DNA from: Actinoplanes auranticolor
Lineage (GTDB): Bacteria; Actinomycetota; Actinomycetes; Mycobacteriales; Micromonosporaceae
NCBI RefSeq assembly: GCF_018332655.1
Contig: NZ_BOQL01000084.1
Location: 37,880-101,879, forward strand
Reading direction: 5' to 3'
Length of the DNA: 64,000 nt
In this document: positions 1-8,064 of the stretch, one piece after another
Layout of the letters: every line of letters begins with the position of its first letter
Numbering within the stretch: the first letter of the stretch is position 1
Position numbers and translations under genes: made by a program
The notes under the pieces: generated by a model
Seen by the model: the letters and a program-made list of their open reading frames with translations, nothing else
Databases searched by the model: none
Told to the model about the DNA's origin: nothing

Positions 1-390
1 GTCACGGAGACGCAGCGGGCCACCGACGGCCGGGGCGTCGATGTGATTCTCGACATCATCGGCGCGAAGTACCTCGACCGGAATGTGGCCGCCCTGGCCC
101 CGGACGGTCGCATCGCGATCATCGGCCTGCAGGGCGGGCGCCGCGGGGAGCTCGACCTCGGCGCCCTCATGGCCAAGCGTGGCTCGGTGTCCGCGACGAC
201 CTTGCGCGCCCGCCCGGCAGCCGACAAAGCCCGCATCGTCAAGGGGGTGCGCGAGCGGGTCTGGCCGCTGGTCGACGCGGGAGCGATCCGCCCGATCATC
301 GACCGCACGTTCCCGATGGCGCAGGCTCCGGCGGCCCACCGTCTCATGGAGAGCAGCGACCACCTCGGCAAGATCCTGCTGCTTCCCTGA
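1..390 (+). CDS. NAD(P)-dependent zinc-type/quinone oxidoreductase, C-terminal part
   Basis: The window opens inside this gene; reading from base 1 gives about 129 residues and a stop at 388-390. The visible part is the end of an MDR-type dehydrogenase: DVILDIIG and GRIAIIGLQGG belong to the second half of the nucleotide-binding fold, and the last residues (LGKILL) match the usual end of NADPH:quinone reductases. The family transfers hydride from NADPH to quinones or enones in the cytosol. The start and the first half of the Rossmann fold lie outside the window, so the exact substrate class cannot be told. Confidence 0.85.
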   Translation, partial: VTETQRATDGRGVDVILDIIGAKYLDRNVAALAPDGRIAIIGLQGGRRGELDLGALMAKRGSVSATTLRARPAADKARIVKGVRERVWPLVDAGAIRPIIDRTFPMAQAPAAHRLMESSDHLGKILLLP

Positions 391-473
391 CCGAGCCCAA
401 CCCGGACGGTGACAAACGGGTCGGACTGGACGGCGACAAAAACGGCTCGAATCCGGATGGCTCGGACCCGGAC

Positions 474-684
474 GGGCGACCGTGCGGGCACGGGCCGGCA
501 AGGCGGCCGACAAGGCTCGGACCGGGAAGGGGCGACCGTGCGGGCACGGGCCGGCAAGGCGGCCGACAAGGCTTGAACCCGGAAGGGCAACCATGTGGGC
601 TCAGACCCGCACGGCGGCCATCAAGGCTCCAACTCCGACAGCGACGATGCGGGCTCAGACCTGGAAGGCGGCGATCCCGGAGAA
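474..684. repeat. Degenerate tandem repeat, period about 56 bp
   Basis: A 44-bp unit is perfectly repeated at 474-517 and 530-573, separated by 12 bp. A third, weaker copy lies at about 585-628 and a fourth, more decayed copy begins near 641 and runs into the 3' end of the next gene on the minus strand. Spacing stays near 56 bp. The phrase cggcaaggcggccgacaagg is shared by the first two copies. This is the only content seen between 391 and 654. Confidence 0.75.
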
Positions 685-1350
685 GACGCGCACCCGCCAG
701 GTGCAGCCGGCCGACGTGCTCACTTTGAAGAAGCCACTACGAGCCCCCGCGTGACCGTTGAGCGTCAGCGTCCCGGCCGGCTTGGCGCCGTGGACGTATT
801 CGGACCCGCCGCCCTGACCCGTCCACGTCAGGTAGAGGAACGGCGAACCCTCCTCCGGGCACGTCCAGGACACGATCGCCTTGTAGTCCTGGGTCGGGAT
901 TCGCAGTGTCGGGCTCTGCCACGAGCTCGTCTCGTGCGACCAGCCGGCGATCTCCCGCGAACGACGCTGGAACACCTGCACCGCGTCCAGCCGCGCAGCG
1001 TTGCGGCGGCTCGTCGAGCCCGCGTAGACCGCCTTCCACGTGCCGGTGGTCTGCGCGATGGCGTCACGGCGAAAGGTGCCAGCGTCCGTCGTCGTCGCGA
1101 AGCCCTGGTAGGTGTACGAGTTCGCCGGCGTTCCGTTGGCGTGGAAGTAGAAGTCCACCCGGGCCCGGTTTCCTCGCGCGGCCCGCCACACCCGGCCGGT
1201 CAGGGTCAGGGTTGCGCCCTTGGCGACCGGCTCAGGGGCCGCGTCGAAGGTCATCTTGACCGCCGCCGGCGCGGCCTGGGCGGGCAGCGCCTGGCCCGGC
1301 AGCAACGAGGCCCCGACGGTCAGGGCGGTGAGCAGGGCGGAACGGCGCAT
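655..1350 (-). CDS. Secreted protein of unknown function
   Basis: About 231 residues from the ATG at 1348-1350. The start was chosen because it opens directly into a signal peptide: MRRSALLTALTVGASLLP followed by an AQAAPA cleavage region. A GAGAGG stretch lies about 11 nt upstream. The mature part is rich in Thr, Gly and aromatics and contains TLTGRVW, the phrase typical of bacterial extracellular beta-sandwich domains, plus two cysteines in the C-terminal half. Its last codons lie in the decaying tandem repeat, so the C-terminus may be recently altered. No enzymatic motif is recognised. Confidence 0.7.
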   Translation of the reverse strand: MRRSALLTALTVGASLLPGQALPAQAAPAAVKMTFDAAPEPVAKGATLTLTGRVWRAARGNRARVDFYFHANGTPANSYTYQGFATTTDAGTFRRDAIAQTTGTWKAVYAGSTSRRNAARLDAVQVFQRRSREIAGWSHETSSWQSPTLRIPTQDYKAIVSWTCPEEGSPFLYLTWTGQGGGSEYVHGAKPAGTLTLNGHAGARSGFFKVSTSAGCTWRVRVFSGIAAFQV

Positions 1351-1425
1351 CGGGGGGAACTGCCTCTCGGACGATTGGGGATATGTCCGATTTTGGCAGG
1401 TCCGGATCCGGGAAGCAATCACCGC

Positions 1426-1851
1426 TCAGAGCAGGCGGCGGGGGCCCGGTCCCTGGCGTCCGAGCTGGTCGTCCGGGTTGATCAGCGGGCAGCGGTCGAT
1501 CGACATGCACCCGCAGCCGACGCAGCCGGTGAAGTCGTTGCGCAGCTGTTCCAGGTGGCGCATCCGCTGGTCCAACTCCTCCTGCCAGCACTGCGACACC
1601 CGGGCCCAGTCCTCGCGGTTCGGCGTGCGGTTGTCCGGCAGCAACGCCAGGATCGCGCCCACCTCCTTGAGCGGGATGCCCACCCGCTGGGCGATCCGGA
1701 TGAACGCCACCCGGCGCAGCGCGTCGCGGCGGTACCGGCGCTGGTTGCCGGCCGTGCGCCGGCTGGTGATCAGGCCCTGGCGCTCGAAGAAGTGCAAGGC
1801 CGACACCGCGACCCCGCTGCGGGCCGCCAGTTCCCCGACGGTCAGCTCCAT
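1426..1851 (-). CDS. soxR: Redox-sensitive MerR-family regulator SoxR
   Basis: 141 residues. The N-terminal winged helix is typical MerR (VGELAARSGVAVSALHFFE, residues 5-23), followed by a dimerisation helix. The [2Fe-2S] cluster motif Cx2CxCx5C is intact at C110, C113, C115 and C121. In actinobacteria SoxR responds to redox-active compounds and one-electron oxidants and switches on a small set of flavin/quinone enzymes. It is divergent from a flavin reductase gene with a near-perfect SoxR box between them, which fits direct control of the neighbour. Length is normal for the family. Confidence 0.95.
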   Translation of the reverse strand: MELTVGELAARSGVAVSALHFFERQGLITSRRTAGNQRRYRRDALRRVAFIRIAQRVGIPLKEVGAILALLPDNRTPNREDWARVSQCWQEELDQRMRHLEQLRNDFTGCVGCGCMSIDRCPLINPDDQLGRQGPGPRRLL

Positions 1852-1875
1852 ACGACGGCACCTCCTGCTCGCGGC

Positions 1876-1906
1876 TTGACCTCAACATTAGTTGGGGTTC
1901 TAGCGT
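1876..1906 (+). promoter_or_regulatory. MerR-type promoter with SoxR box
   Basis: TTGACC at 1876-1881 and TAGCGT at 1901-1906 are separated by 19 bp, the long spacer typical of MerR-activated promoters. An 18-bp near-palindrome sits in the spacer (1880-1897: CCTCAAC, ATTA, GTTGGGG), matching the known SoxR box. It drives the flavin reductase on the plus strand, with an expected transcript start near 1913. Confidence 0.85.
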
Positions 1907-1940
1907 CGGTCCCGTCATCGCACCGACCGAGGAGGACACC

Positions 1941-2474
1941 ATGTCCGCATCACCACTCCGCGTGGCCGTCATCGTCGCCAGCACCCGGGACGGGCGTTTC
2001 GGGCCCACCGTCGCCGCCTGGTTCGCCGGGGAGGCCGCTGGGCGTACCGACCTGGCCGCCGAGATCATCGACCTGGCCGAGGCGGGTTCGGTCACCGCGC
2101 GGCTCGCGGCGGCCGACGCGTTCGTGGTCGTCACGCCCGAGTACAACCACAGCTATCCCGCCCCGCTCAAGGCCGTGATCGACAGCCACTCCCGGGAGTG
2201 GCACGCCAAACCCGTGGGCTTCGTCTCCTACGGCGGGCTGTCCGGCGGGTTGCGGGCCGTCGAGCACCTGCGGCCGGTCTTCGCCGAGCTGCACGCCGTC
2301 ACCGTGCGCGACACCGTCAGCTTCCACGGCGGGCGGTCCTGCTTCGGCCCGGACGGCCGGCCGCTCGATCTGCGCGAGCCCGGCGCCGCGGCGCGCCGGC
2401 TCCTGGACCGCCTCACCTGGTGGGGCGTCACGCTTCGCGATGCTCACCAGGCTCGCCCGTACGTGACGGCCTGA
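1941..2474 (+). CDS. NADPH-dependent FMN reductase family protein
   Basis: 177 residues, ATG start with AGGAGG just upstream. The flavodoxin-like fold is indicated by the start (VAVIVASTRDGRFG, phosphate-binding loop of FMN) and the family signature TPEYNHSYPAPLKAVID at about residues 64-80. The enzyme reduces flavins or quinones with NADPH in the cytosol. SoxR regulons of Streptomyces contain a homologous reductase, and here the gene lies directly behind the SoxR box. The next gene follows almost without gap, so the two form an operon. Confidence 0.92.
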   Translation: MSASPLRVAVIVASTRDGRFGPTVAAWFAGEAAGRTDLAAEIIDLAEAGSVTARLAAADAFVVVTPEYNHSYPAPLKAVIDSHSREWHAKPVGFVSYGGLSGGLRAVEHLRPVFAELHAVTVRDTVSFHGGRSCFGPDGRPLDLREPGAAARRLLDRLTWWGVTLRDAHQARPYVTA

Positions 2475-2484
2475 GGTGGCGACC

Positions 2485-3165
2485 ATGCGGATCACCCAGG
2501 GTCATCCCGATCCGGCCCGGTCCGACGCCGGCCTGATGCTGTCGAGCGAATGGGCGGTGGGCCGCGGGGACCGGCTGGTGACCACGGCCGACGCCGTCAT
2601 CGCCGCGTGGGAGGACTTTCCCTGGCCGGACGGGCTGCTGGCCTACTCCCTCTTCCTCGATGCGGACGGCGATCTCATCCGCCACTACTCACAGTGGACC
2701 GGTGAGGCGGCCGTCGCCGATTTCCACCGCACCGGACGGCAGCCTCGCGTAGACCTCATCGACGCCGCTGTTCCGGGCATCGTCCGCCGCGACTACGCCG
2801 AGTACCGCCTGTACCGCAGCGGCCGGGCGCCGGAGCGCTCCGTCCCGGGGGCGATCGTCGCCGTGCGTGTCGACACGGACGACGACGTGGTCGCCCGGAC
2901 CTGGGTGGACGCGGTCTTCGAAGCCCTGGACCAGGACGGGGATCTGCCCGCCGGCGGGCTGGGGGCGCACTTCCACGTCAGCACCGACGGCCGGCGCGTG
3001 CTCAACTACGCCGAGTGGGAAAGCGCTGACGCGCATCGCAGAGCCCTGGCGGCCACCGGCCGCGGGATCGCGCAAGGTCCGCTGTGGGACGAGGTCCAGA
3101 CCATGCCGGGGGTACGCCACCAGAGCGTCACCCGCTACCACCTGCACCGGACGCTGACCGCCTAG
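2485..3165 (+). CDS. Antibiotic biosynthesis monooxygenase (ABM)-like protein, tandem domains
   Basis: About 226 residues. The ATG at 2485 is preferred over the GTG at 2476 because GAGGTGG lies 5 nt before it. Two dimeric alpha/beta-barrel repeats can be seen: residues about 20-110, containing LLAYSLFLDADGD and HYSQWTGE, and about 115-220, containing AHFHVSTDG and NYAEWESADAHR. ABM proteins oxidise or quench aromatic and quinone compounds. Co-transcription with the flavin reductase under SoxR mirrors known actinobacterial SoxR targets. Confidence 0.85.
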   Translation: MRITQGHPDPARSDAGLMLSSEWAVGRGDRLVTTADAVIAAWEDFPWPDGLLAYSLFLDADGDLIRHYSQWTGEAAVADFHRTGRQPRVDLIDAAVPGIVRRDYAEYRLYRSGRAPERSVPGAIVAVRVDTDDDVVARTWVDAVFEALDQDGDLPAGGLGAHFHVSTDGRRVLNYAEWESADAHRRALAATGRGIAQGPLWDEVQTMPGVRHQSVTRYHLHRTLTA

Positions 3166-3221
3166 CCGCCCCGGGAATCTCGGATGCCCCCGCCCGGCTC
3201 GGCGATCATCATGGACTCATC

Positions 3222-4001
3222 ATGAGCGCACGATTGAGAGCCATCGCCCGCGAGACCGTGGAGATCGCCGAGCGGGGCTGGTACCGCGATCCGCAAGGCG
3301 CCGAGGTGCGTGTCGACGCCGGGCCCGCGATCGCCGGCACCCGGCTCTACCTGCCCACCGACGAACTCCCCGAGGACGCGCCCGCGGTGGCCGGGCGCGT
3401 CGAGGTCACCGGTGAGTCCACTCTGGCCGCCGCGCGTCGTCTCGGCGGTGATGTGGCGGCGCTGGTCTTCGCCTCGGCCCGTAACCCGGGCGGCGGTTTC
3501 CTCAACGGCGCCCAGGCCCAGGAGGAGAGCGTCGCCCGCAGTTCGGCGTTGTACCCGTGCCTGCGCGCGGCCGGTGAGTTCTACGCGTACCACCGGGCGC
3601 ACGCCGAGCTCACGTACACCGACCGGGTCATCTACTCACCGGGCGTGCCGGTCTTCCGCGACGACAAGGCGACGCTGCTGACGCCGTACCCGGTCACGTT
3701 TCTCACCTCGGCTGCGCCGAATCTCTCCGCGATCCGGCGCAATCAGCCGGAGCTGGTCGCCGAGGTCCCGGCGGTCCTGCGCCGCCGGGCGCGGCGGATC
3801 CTCGCGGTCGCCGCCGCGCACGGCCATCGCCGGCTCGTGCTGGGCGCGTGGGGCTGCGGGGTCTTCGGCAACGACCCGGCGACGGTGGCGGACGCTTTCG
3901 CGGCGGCTCTGACCGTGTACCCGATGGAGCACGTGGTGTTCGCGGTCCTGGGCCCGAACCGCGACGAGTTCACGGCTGCTTTTCCAGCTGCCGGGCGATA
4001 G
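3222..4001 (+). CDS. Bacterial poly(ADP-ribose) glycohydrolase-like protein (TIGR02452 family)
   Basis: 259 residues from the ATG at 3222. The catalytic PARG signature is present: NPGGGFLNGAQAQEES at about residues 88-103, with the GGG loop and the paired glutamates E101-E102. Known members are macrodomain-fold enzymes that cleave ADP-ribose polymers; bacterial ones remove ADP-ribose marks. A second conserved piece, LGAWGCGVFGN, lies near residue 210. The 3' end overlaps the oppositely oriented lipB by 32 bp, so the two transcripts are complementary there. Confidence 0.88.
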   Translation: MSARLRAIARETVEIAERGWYRDPQGAEVRVDAGPAIAGTRLYLPTDELPEDAPAVAGRVEVTGESTLAAARRLGGDVAALVFASARNPGGGFLNGAQAQEESVARSSALYPCLRAAGEFYAYHRAHAELTYTDRVIYSPGVPVFRDDKATLLTPYPVTFLTSAAPNLSAIRRNQPELVAEVPAVLRRRARRILAVAAAHGHRRLVLGAWGCGVFGNDPATVADAFAAALTVYPMEHVVFAVLGPNRDEFTAAFPAAGR

Positions 4002-4602
4002 CGTCGCGGACCTCCGCCTCGGCCGGCATCGGCACCCTCTCGGTGGCCGAGAGCTGCCGCAGTGAGGTCATCGACACGTCGGCCAGGCGGCACGCCACGA
4101 ACGAGTCGAAGACCGACAGGTCCGGGTCGATGTTGAGGGCGAAGCCGTGGCTGGTCACGCCGCCGCGGATGCGCATGCCGATGGACGCGAGCTTGCGGCC
4201 GTCCGGGGTCCACACGCCGACCAGGCTGGGCGAGCCCTTCGGGGTGTCGCGGCGGACAGTGCTGAAGCCGAGCTCCCCCAGGGCCGCGATCAGTCCGTTC
4301 TCCAGCCAGCGGACGACGTCGCCGGGTCCGCGCTCGTGCAGGTCGATGACCAGGTAACCGACCAGCTGGCCGGGCCCGTGGTAGGTGGCGTGGCCACCGC
4401 GGTCGGCGAGCACGGTGGGGATCCGGGCCAGGCCGCCGGGCAGGTCGGTGACCGGGGTGGTGTGCCCGTAGGTGATCACGGCCGGATGGCTGAGCAGGAA
4501 CAACCGGTCGGGAGCGGTGCCGGCCCGGCGCTCGGCCGTCCAGTCCGCCATCCACTGCATCGCCTGCTCGTACGGCACCTCGCCGAGGTCCACTCGCTGC
4601 AT
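3970..4602 (-). CDS. lipB: Lipoyl(octanoyl) transferase LipB
   Basis: 210 residues. Moves octanoyl from acyl carrier protein to lipoyl domains of 2-oxoacid dehydrogenases in the cytosol, first step of lipoate synthesis. Seen: RGGHATYHGPGQL (residues 68-80), catalytic Lys137 in GRKLASIG and catalytic Cys171. The start at 4602 matches the usual N-terminus and length. lipA is not in the window, although the two are often neighbours in actinobacteria. Confidence 0.95.
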   Translation of the reverse strand: MQRVDLGEVPYEQAMQWMADWTAERRAGTAPDRLFLLSHPAVITYGHTTPVTDLPGGLARIPTVLADRGGHATYHGPGQLVGYLVIDLHERGPGDVVRWLENGLIAALGELGFSTVRRDTPKGSPSLVGVWTPDGRKLASIGMRIRGGVTSHGFALNIDPDLSVFDSFVACRLADVSMTSLRQLSATERVPMPAEAEVRDAIARQLEKQP

Positions 4603-4650
4603 GTCCTCCAGTCTGCGTCGCGGGACGGCATCGCTGCGATACTCGCCGGC

Positions 4651-4944
4651 ATGACGGATCAGGGACCCTTGCGGATCGTGGCGCTGGTCGAGATGGCCGC
4701 CGGTCACGCCGAGGCCGGCGGCCGGTACGAGGACGAGGTGCTGGCCCTGCTCGGCCGGTACGGCGGCACGGTGGAACGCCGGCTGCGCACCGCGGACGGC
4801 CGCTCGGAGGTGCAGATCCTGGCCTTCGAGTCCCGGGCCGGCTACGAGGCCGTGCTGACCGACCCGCACCGGCTGGCGCTGCGGGACGCCCTCGGTGACA
4901 CCGCGCCGACGACCCGGGTGCTCGAGGTGAGCGACGTACCGTGA
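4651..4944 (+). CDS. Small dimeric alpha/beta-barrel-like protein
   Basis: 97 residues from the ATG at 4651, divergent from lipB. The pattern of an opening beta strand (RIVALVEM), a helix with ALLGRYGGTVERRL, a strand (VQILAFES) and a closing helix with YEAVLTDPHRLALRDAL resembles DUF1330/EthD-type ferredoxin-like folds. No catalytic residue can be assigned. The stop lies 4 bp before the start of the next gene, indicating a two-gene operon. Confidence 0.65.
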   Translation: MTDQGPLRIVALVEMAAGHAEAGGRYEDEVLALLGRYGGTVERRLRTADGRSEVQILAFESRAGYEAVLTDPHRLALRDALGDTAPTTRVLEVSDVP

Positions 4945-4948
4945 CGGT

Positions 4949-5410
4949 GTGGAATCCGTCTGGGACTACCCGCGCCCGCCGCGGCTGGAACGCAGTACCG
5001 CCCGCGTCACCGTGGTGCACGCCGGAGTGACGCTGGTCGACAGCGACCGCTGCCGGCGGGTGCTGGAGACCTCGCACCCGCCGGTCTACTACGTGCCCGC
5101 CGACGACGTCGCCCCGGGCACGCTGCAACCGGCCCGGCGCCGCTCGTTCTGCGAGTTCAAGGGCACCGCCGGCTACTGGGACCTGGTCGTCGGGGAGAGC
5201 CGGGTGGCCGACGCCGCCTGGTCGTACGCACAGCCGACCGCCGCGTACGCGGACCTGGCCGGAGCCGTCGCCTTCTACCCGAGCCGGGTGGACGAGTGCC
5301 GGGTCGACGGCGAGCTGGTCCGCCCGCAGGAGGGTGACTTCTACGGCGGGTGGATCACCTCGGACATCACCGGACCGTTCAAGGGCGGTCCGGCGACGAT
5401 GGGCTGGTGA
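4949..5410 (+). CDS. DUF427 family protein
   Basis: 153 residues from a GTG start 4 bp after the previous stop. DUF427 features are clear: HAGVTLVDSDR near the start, HPPVYYVPADDV, CEFKGTAGYWDL in the middle and a closing FYGGWITSDI. The family is a small beta-rich fold of unknown biochemical role, common in actinobacteria. Its end overlaps the convergent sigma factor gene by 32 bp. Confidence 0.85.
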   Translation: MESVWDYPRPPRLERSTARVTVVHAGVTLVDSDRCRRVLETSHPPVYYVPADDVAPGTLQPARRRSFCEFKGTAGYWDLVVGESRVADAAWSYAQPTAAYADLAGAVAFYPSRVDECRVDGELVRPQEGDFYGGWITSDITGPFKGGPATMGW

Positions 5411-6641
5411 GCTCCTGGGCCTGGCGCAGGAAGGCCAGCTCCGCCGCGTTGCCGGTCAGCTCGGCCGCGCGGGTGTAGGCCGTTGCGGCCTCCTCGCCGC
5501 GGCCCAGGCGTCTGAGCAGGTCCGCCCGCACCGCGTGGAACAGGTGGTAGCGCTCGAGATCGAGGGCCTCCACGATGGGCAGTGCGGCCGCGGGACCGGA
5601 GACCTCGGCCACCGCCACCGCGCGGTTCAATGCCGCCACCGGGCTGGGTGCAAGGGCCATGAGCTGGTCGTACAGGCGCACGACGGCCGGCCAGTCGGTC
5701 GCCGCCAACGTCGGTGCGGCGCTGTGCACGGCGTTGATCGCCGCCTGCACCTGGTACGGCCCGGGCTGACCGTTGCGGACGCATTCCCGGACGATCTGCT
5801 GCCCCTCGGCGATGAGCTGCGCGTCCCAGCGGGACCGGTCCTGGTCGGCGAGCCGGATCATCGAACCGTCCACTGTGGTGCGGGCGGGGCGCCGGGCCAG
5901 GATGAGCAGCTGCAACGCCAGCAGACCCCGTACCTCGGGCTCCGCGGGCATCAACCCGGCCAGCAGCCGGGTGAGCCGGACGGCCTCGGCGCACAGGTCG
6001 TCCCGGGTGAGCGTGGGGCCGGTGGCGGCAGCGTACCCCTCGTTGAAGATCAGGTAGAGGACGGCCAGGACCGGGCGCAGCCGGCCCGGCAATTCGGCGT
6101 CGCCGGGCACCCGGTACGGGATGCCCGCGTCGCGGATCTTGCCCTTCGCCCGGACGATGCGTTGCGCCATGGTCGGTTCCGGCACCAGGAACGCCCGGGC
6201 GATCTCCGGTGTGCTCAGTCCACCGAGCAGTCGTAGCGTGAGAGCGACCTGCGCTTTCTGCGCCAGCGCGGGATGGCAGCAGGTGAAGATGAGCCGGAGT
6301 TGGTCCGTCTCCTCCTCGGCCGGTGACGACGGAGCCGGCAGGGCGGCCTCGGCCTCCCTGGCGGCCCGCACGGACTCGCGCCGCAGCCGGTCGACGGCCC
6401 GGTTGCGGGCGGTCGTGATGATCCAGCCGGCCGGGCTCGGCGGCACACCGTCGGCCGGCCACTTCGCACTGGCCACCGTGAACGCGTCCTGCACCGCCTC
6501 CTCGGCAAGGTCGAGATCGCCGAGGACCCGGGTCAGGACCGCGACCGCGCGGCCGTACTCGGCCCGGAAGACGTCGGTCAGGTCTGAAATGGCCGCACCT
6601 CCACCGGCAGCGTGGTGGCCGCGGCCATCCGCTCGCCCCAC
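5379..6641 (-). CDS. ECF42-type RNA polymerase sigma factor with C-terminal TPR-like domain
   Basis: Up to 420 residues. Sigma region 2 (VFRAEYGRAVAVLTRVLGDLDLAEE, in part) and region 4 are followed by an unusually long helical C-terminal half (about residues 190-420) with EGYAAATG and a DGSMIRL stretch, the layout of ECF42. Such factors lack a classical anti-sigma factor and pair with DGPF proteins; the gene directly upstream is one. The start is uncertain: the ATG at 6641 lies 64 bp inside the upstream gene and has no clear ribosome site, whereas an ATT codon at 6588-6590, in the usual N-terminal position (ISDLTDVF), has GGAGGT 6 nt upstream. Confidence 0.9.
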   Translation of the reverse strand: MGRADGRGHHAAGGGAAISDLTDVFRAEYGRAVAVLTRVLGDLDLAEEAVQDAFTVASAKWPADGVPPSPAGWIITTARNRAVDRLRRESVRAAREAEAALPAPSSPAEEETDQLRLIFTCCHPALAQKAQVALTLRLLGGLSTPEIARAFLVPEPTMAQRIVRAKGKIRDAGIPYRVPGDAELPGRLRPVLAVLYLIFNEGYAAATGPTLTRDDLCAEAVRLTRLLAGLMPAEPEVRGLLALQLLILARRPARTTVDGSMIRLADQDRSRWDAQLIAEGQQIVRECVRNGQPGPYQVQAAINAVHSAAPTLAATDWPAVVRLYDQLMALAPSPVAALNRAVAVAEVSGPAAALPIVEALDLERYHLFHAVRADLLRRLGRGEEAATAYTRAAELTGNAAELAFLRQAQELTSPSSPDRP

Positions 6642-6919
6642 TTCAGGGCGGCGTCCAGGTCCGGCGCGGTGATGACGGTGAACCCGCCGACGAATTCCTT
6701 GCTCTCCAGGAACGGCCCGTCAGTGAGCAGCACGTCGCCCTCGCGGGCCCGGATCACCGTGGCCGAGCTCGGCGGGCACAGCCCGGCGGAGAACACGAAA
6801 GCGCCGGCGTCCTGCATGTCCTGAGCGATCGCGGCCAGCTCCCGCATCACCGGTTCCAGGACCTCCGGCCCGGGTGGCGGTCCGGCCGGCTGATAGATGC
6901 TGAGCAGGTAGGTCTTCAT
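6578..6919 (-). CDS. DGPF (YCII-related) domain protein
   Basis: 113 residues from the ATG at 6919, preceded by GAGGAGG. The diagnostic LLTDGPF motif lies at about residues 64-70, followed by KEFVGGFTVI. The fold is a ferredoxin-like YCII domain; these proteins travel with ECF41/ECF42 sigma factors and are thought to act as sensors or as sigma-regulated enzymes. It overlaps the sigma gene that follows, so the two are translationally coupled. Confidence 0.92.
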   Translation of the reverse strand: MKTYLLSIYQPAGPPPGPEVLEPVMRELAAIAQDMQDAGAFVFSAGLCPPSSATVIRAREGDVLLTDGPFLESKEFVGGFTVITAPDLDAALKWGERMAAATTLPVEVRPFQT

Positions 6920-7166
6920 GTTTTTCCTCCTCACGACGGATGACATATACACGTTCGGGTCACGCTCAGTTCGACACTCCGGGAGCATTTTTTTTCGGTT
7001 CTTCGTCACGTGGCGCCGAATGTGTGTTGGCATGGTCGACGGAATTACCTATATCGCCTGGGTTCCCATTGTCGTCCTTTCCGGGACGACAACCGGCACG
7101 GCGGCACCATCCGTCGCACCGAATTGGGATTCGCGTGAGAGCCCCGGGCCGAACTCGGAGGCTTCG

Positions 7167-8021
7167 CTGTCCCGTCCGTCCACCGGCCGCGTCCTGGCCG
7201 CCGGCGCCCTCGCGCTCGCCGTGAGCACGCCGGTTCTCGAATCCGTCGAAACCCCCATGGAAAGCCTGCCGAACCCCGCGCCGGCCGCCGCGCCGGCGGT
7301 GGTGGTGGAGAGCCAACCGGCCCTGGCGGCCCGCACTGCGCTGCGAGCCTCCCGCTCGGCAGTGCGCCGGTCCGCCGCGCGGCCGGCGGCGATCGCGCTC
7401 CGGGCGGCGCAGCGGTCCGCTCAGCGGGAGACGAAAAAGATCCACGAGGTACGCCGGGCCGCGGAGGCCCGCCGCGTGGCCGAGGTCAGGGCGGCTGCCC
7501 AGCGCCGGGTCGCGGCGCGGCGGGCCGTCGTCGCCCGCCGGGCCGTCGTCGCCCGCCGGGCCGCCGCTGCCCGGCAGGCCGAAGCCGTGGTCAGGCCCCG
7601 TGCCGTGGCGCGGCCCGCGGTCAAACAACGGGCCACATCCCAGCGCCGGGCGGTGCCCAAGCGCCGGGCGGTGACCCGGGTGCGCACGTCGATGCGGATG
7701 TCCTCGGTGATCGCGTACGCGCGTTCGCAGCTCGGCAAGACGTACCGGCGCGGCGGCGAGGGGCCGCACGCGTTCGACTGCTCGGGATTCACCAAGCGCG
7801 CGTATGCCCAGATCGGGCTGAGGCTGCCGCACTCCTCGGGCGGCCAGGCGGCTCGCGCCCGGACGGTCTCCCGGGCCGCGGCGCAGCCCGGTGACCTGGT
7901 CGTGGGACCGGGGCACGTGGGGATCTACATGGGCGGCGGAATGATGATCGACGCCGGCAACTCGCGGACCGGTGTCGTCTACCGGCGGCTCTACCGGGGG
8001 TTGCACATCGAACGGTTCTGA
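7167..8021 (+). CDS. Secreted NlpC/P60 cell-wall hydrolase with Ala/Arg-rich linker
   Basis: About 284 residues. The C-terminal 110 residues are an NlpC/P60 cysteine peptidase, which cuts peptidoglycan stem peptides: catalytic Cys in AFDCSGF, His in GPGHVGIYMG and a third polar residue near DAGN. Before it lies a very basic linker with repeats of RRAVVA, possibly a coiled coil. The start is unclear. The CTG at 7167 is chosen: GGAGG lies 5 nt upstream, it opens into a signal-peptide-like stretch (RVLAAGALALAVSTP), and upstream codons have weak GC3. An in-frame ATG at 7032 is the alternative. Confidence 0.82.
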   Translation: MSRPSTGRVLAAGALALAVSTPVLESVETPMESLPNPAPAAAPAVVVESQPALAARTALRASRSAVRRSAARPAAIALRAAQRSAQRETKKIHEVRRAAEARRVAEVRAAAQRRVAARRAVVARRAVVARRAAAARQAEAVVRPRAVARPAVKQRATSQRRAVPKRRAVTRVRTSMRMSSVIAYARSQLGKTYRRGGEGPHAFDCSGFTKRAYAQIGLRLPHSSGGQAARARTVSRAAAQPGDLVVGPGHVGIYMGGGMMIDAGNSRTGVVYRRLYRGLHIERF

Positions 8022-8064
8022 AAGGGTTGGCGCCGGCCGGTGATCGGCCGCGAGAATCCCTCGC

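Noticed and set aside
3743..5128. Long minus-strand open frame across PARG and lipB
   Set aside because: Arg/Pro/Gly-rich translation typical of the shadow of a high-GC gene in the wrong frame.
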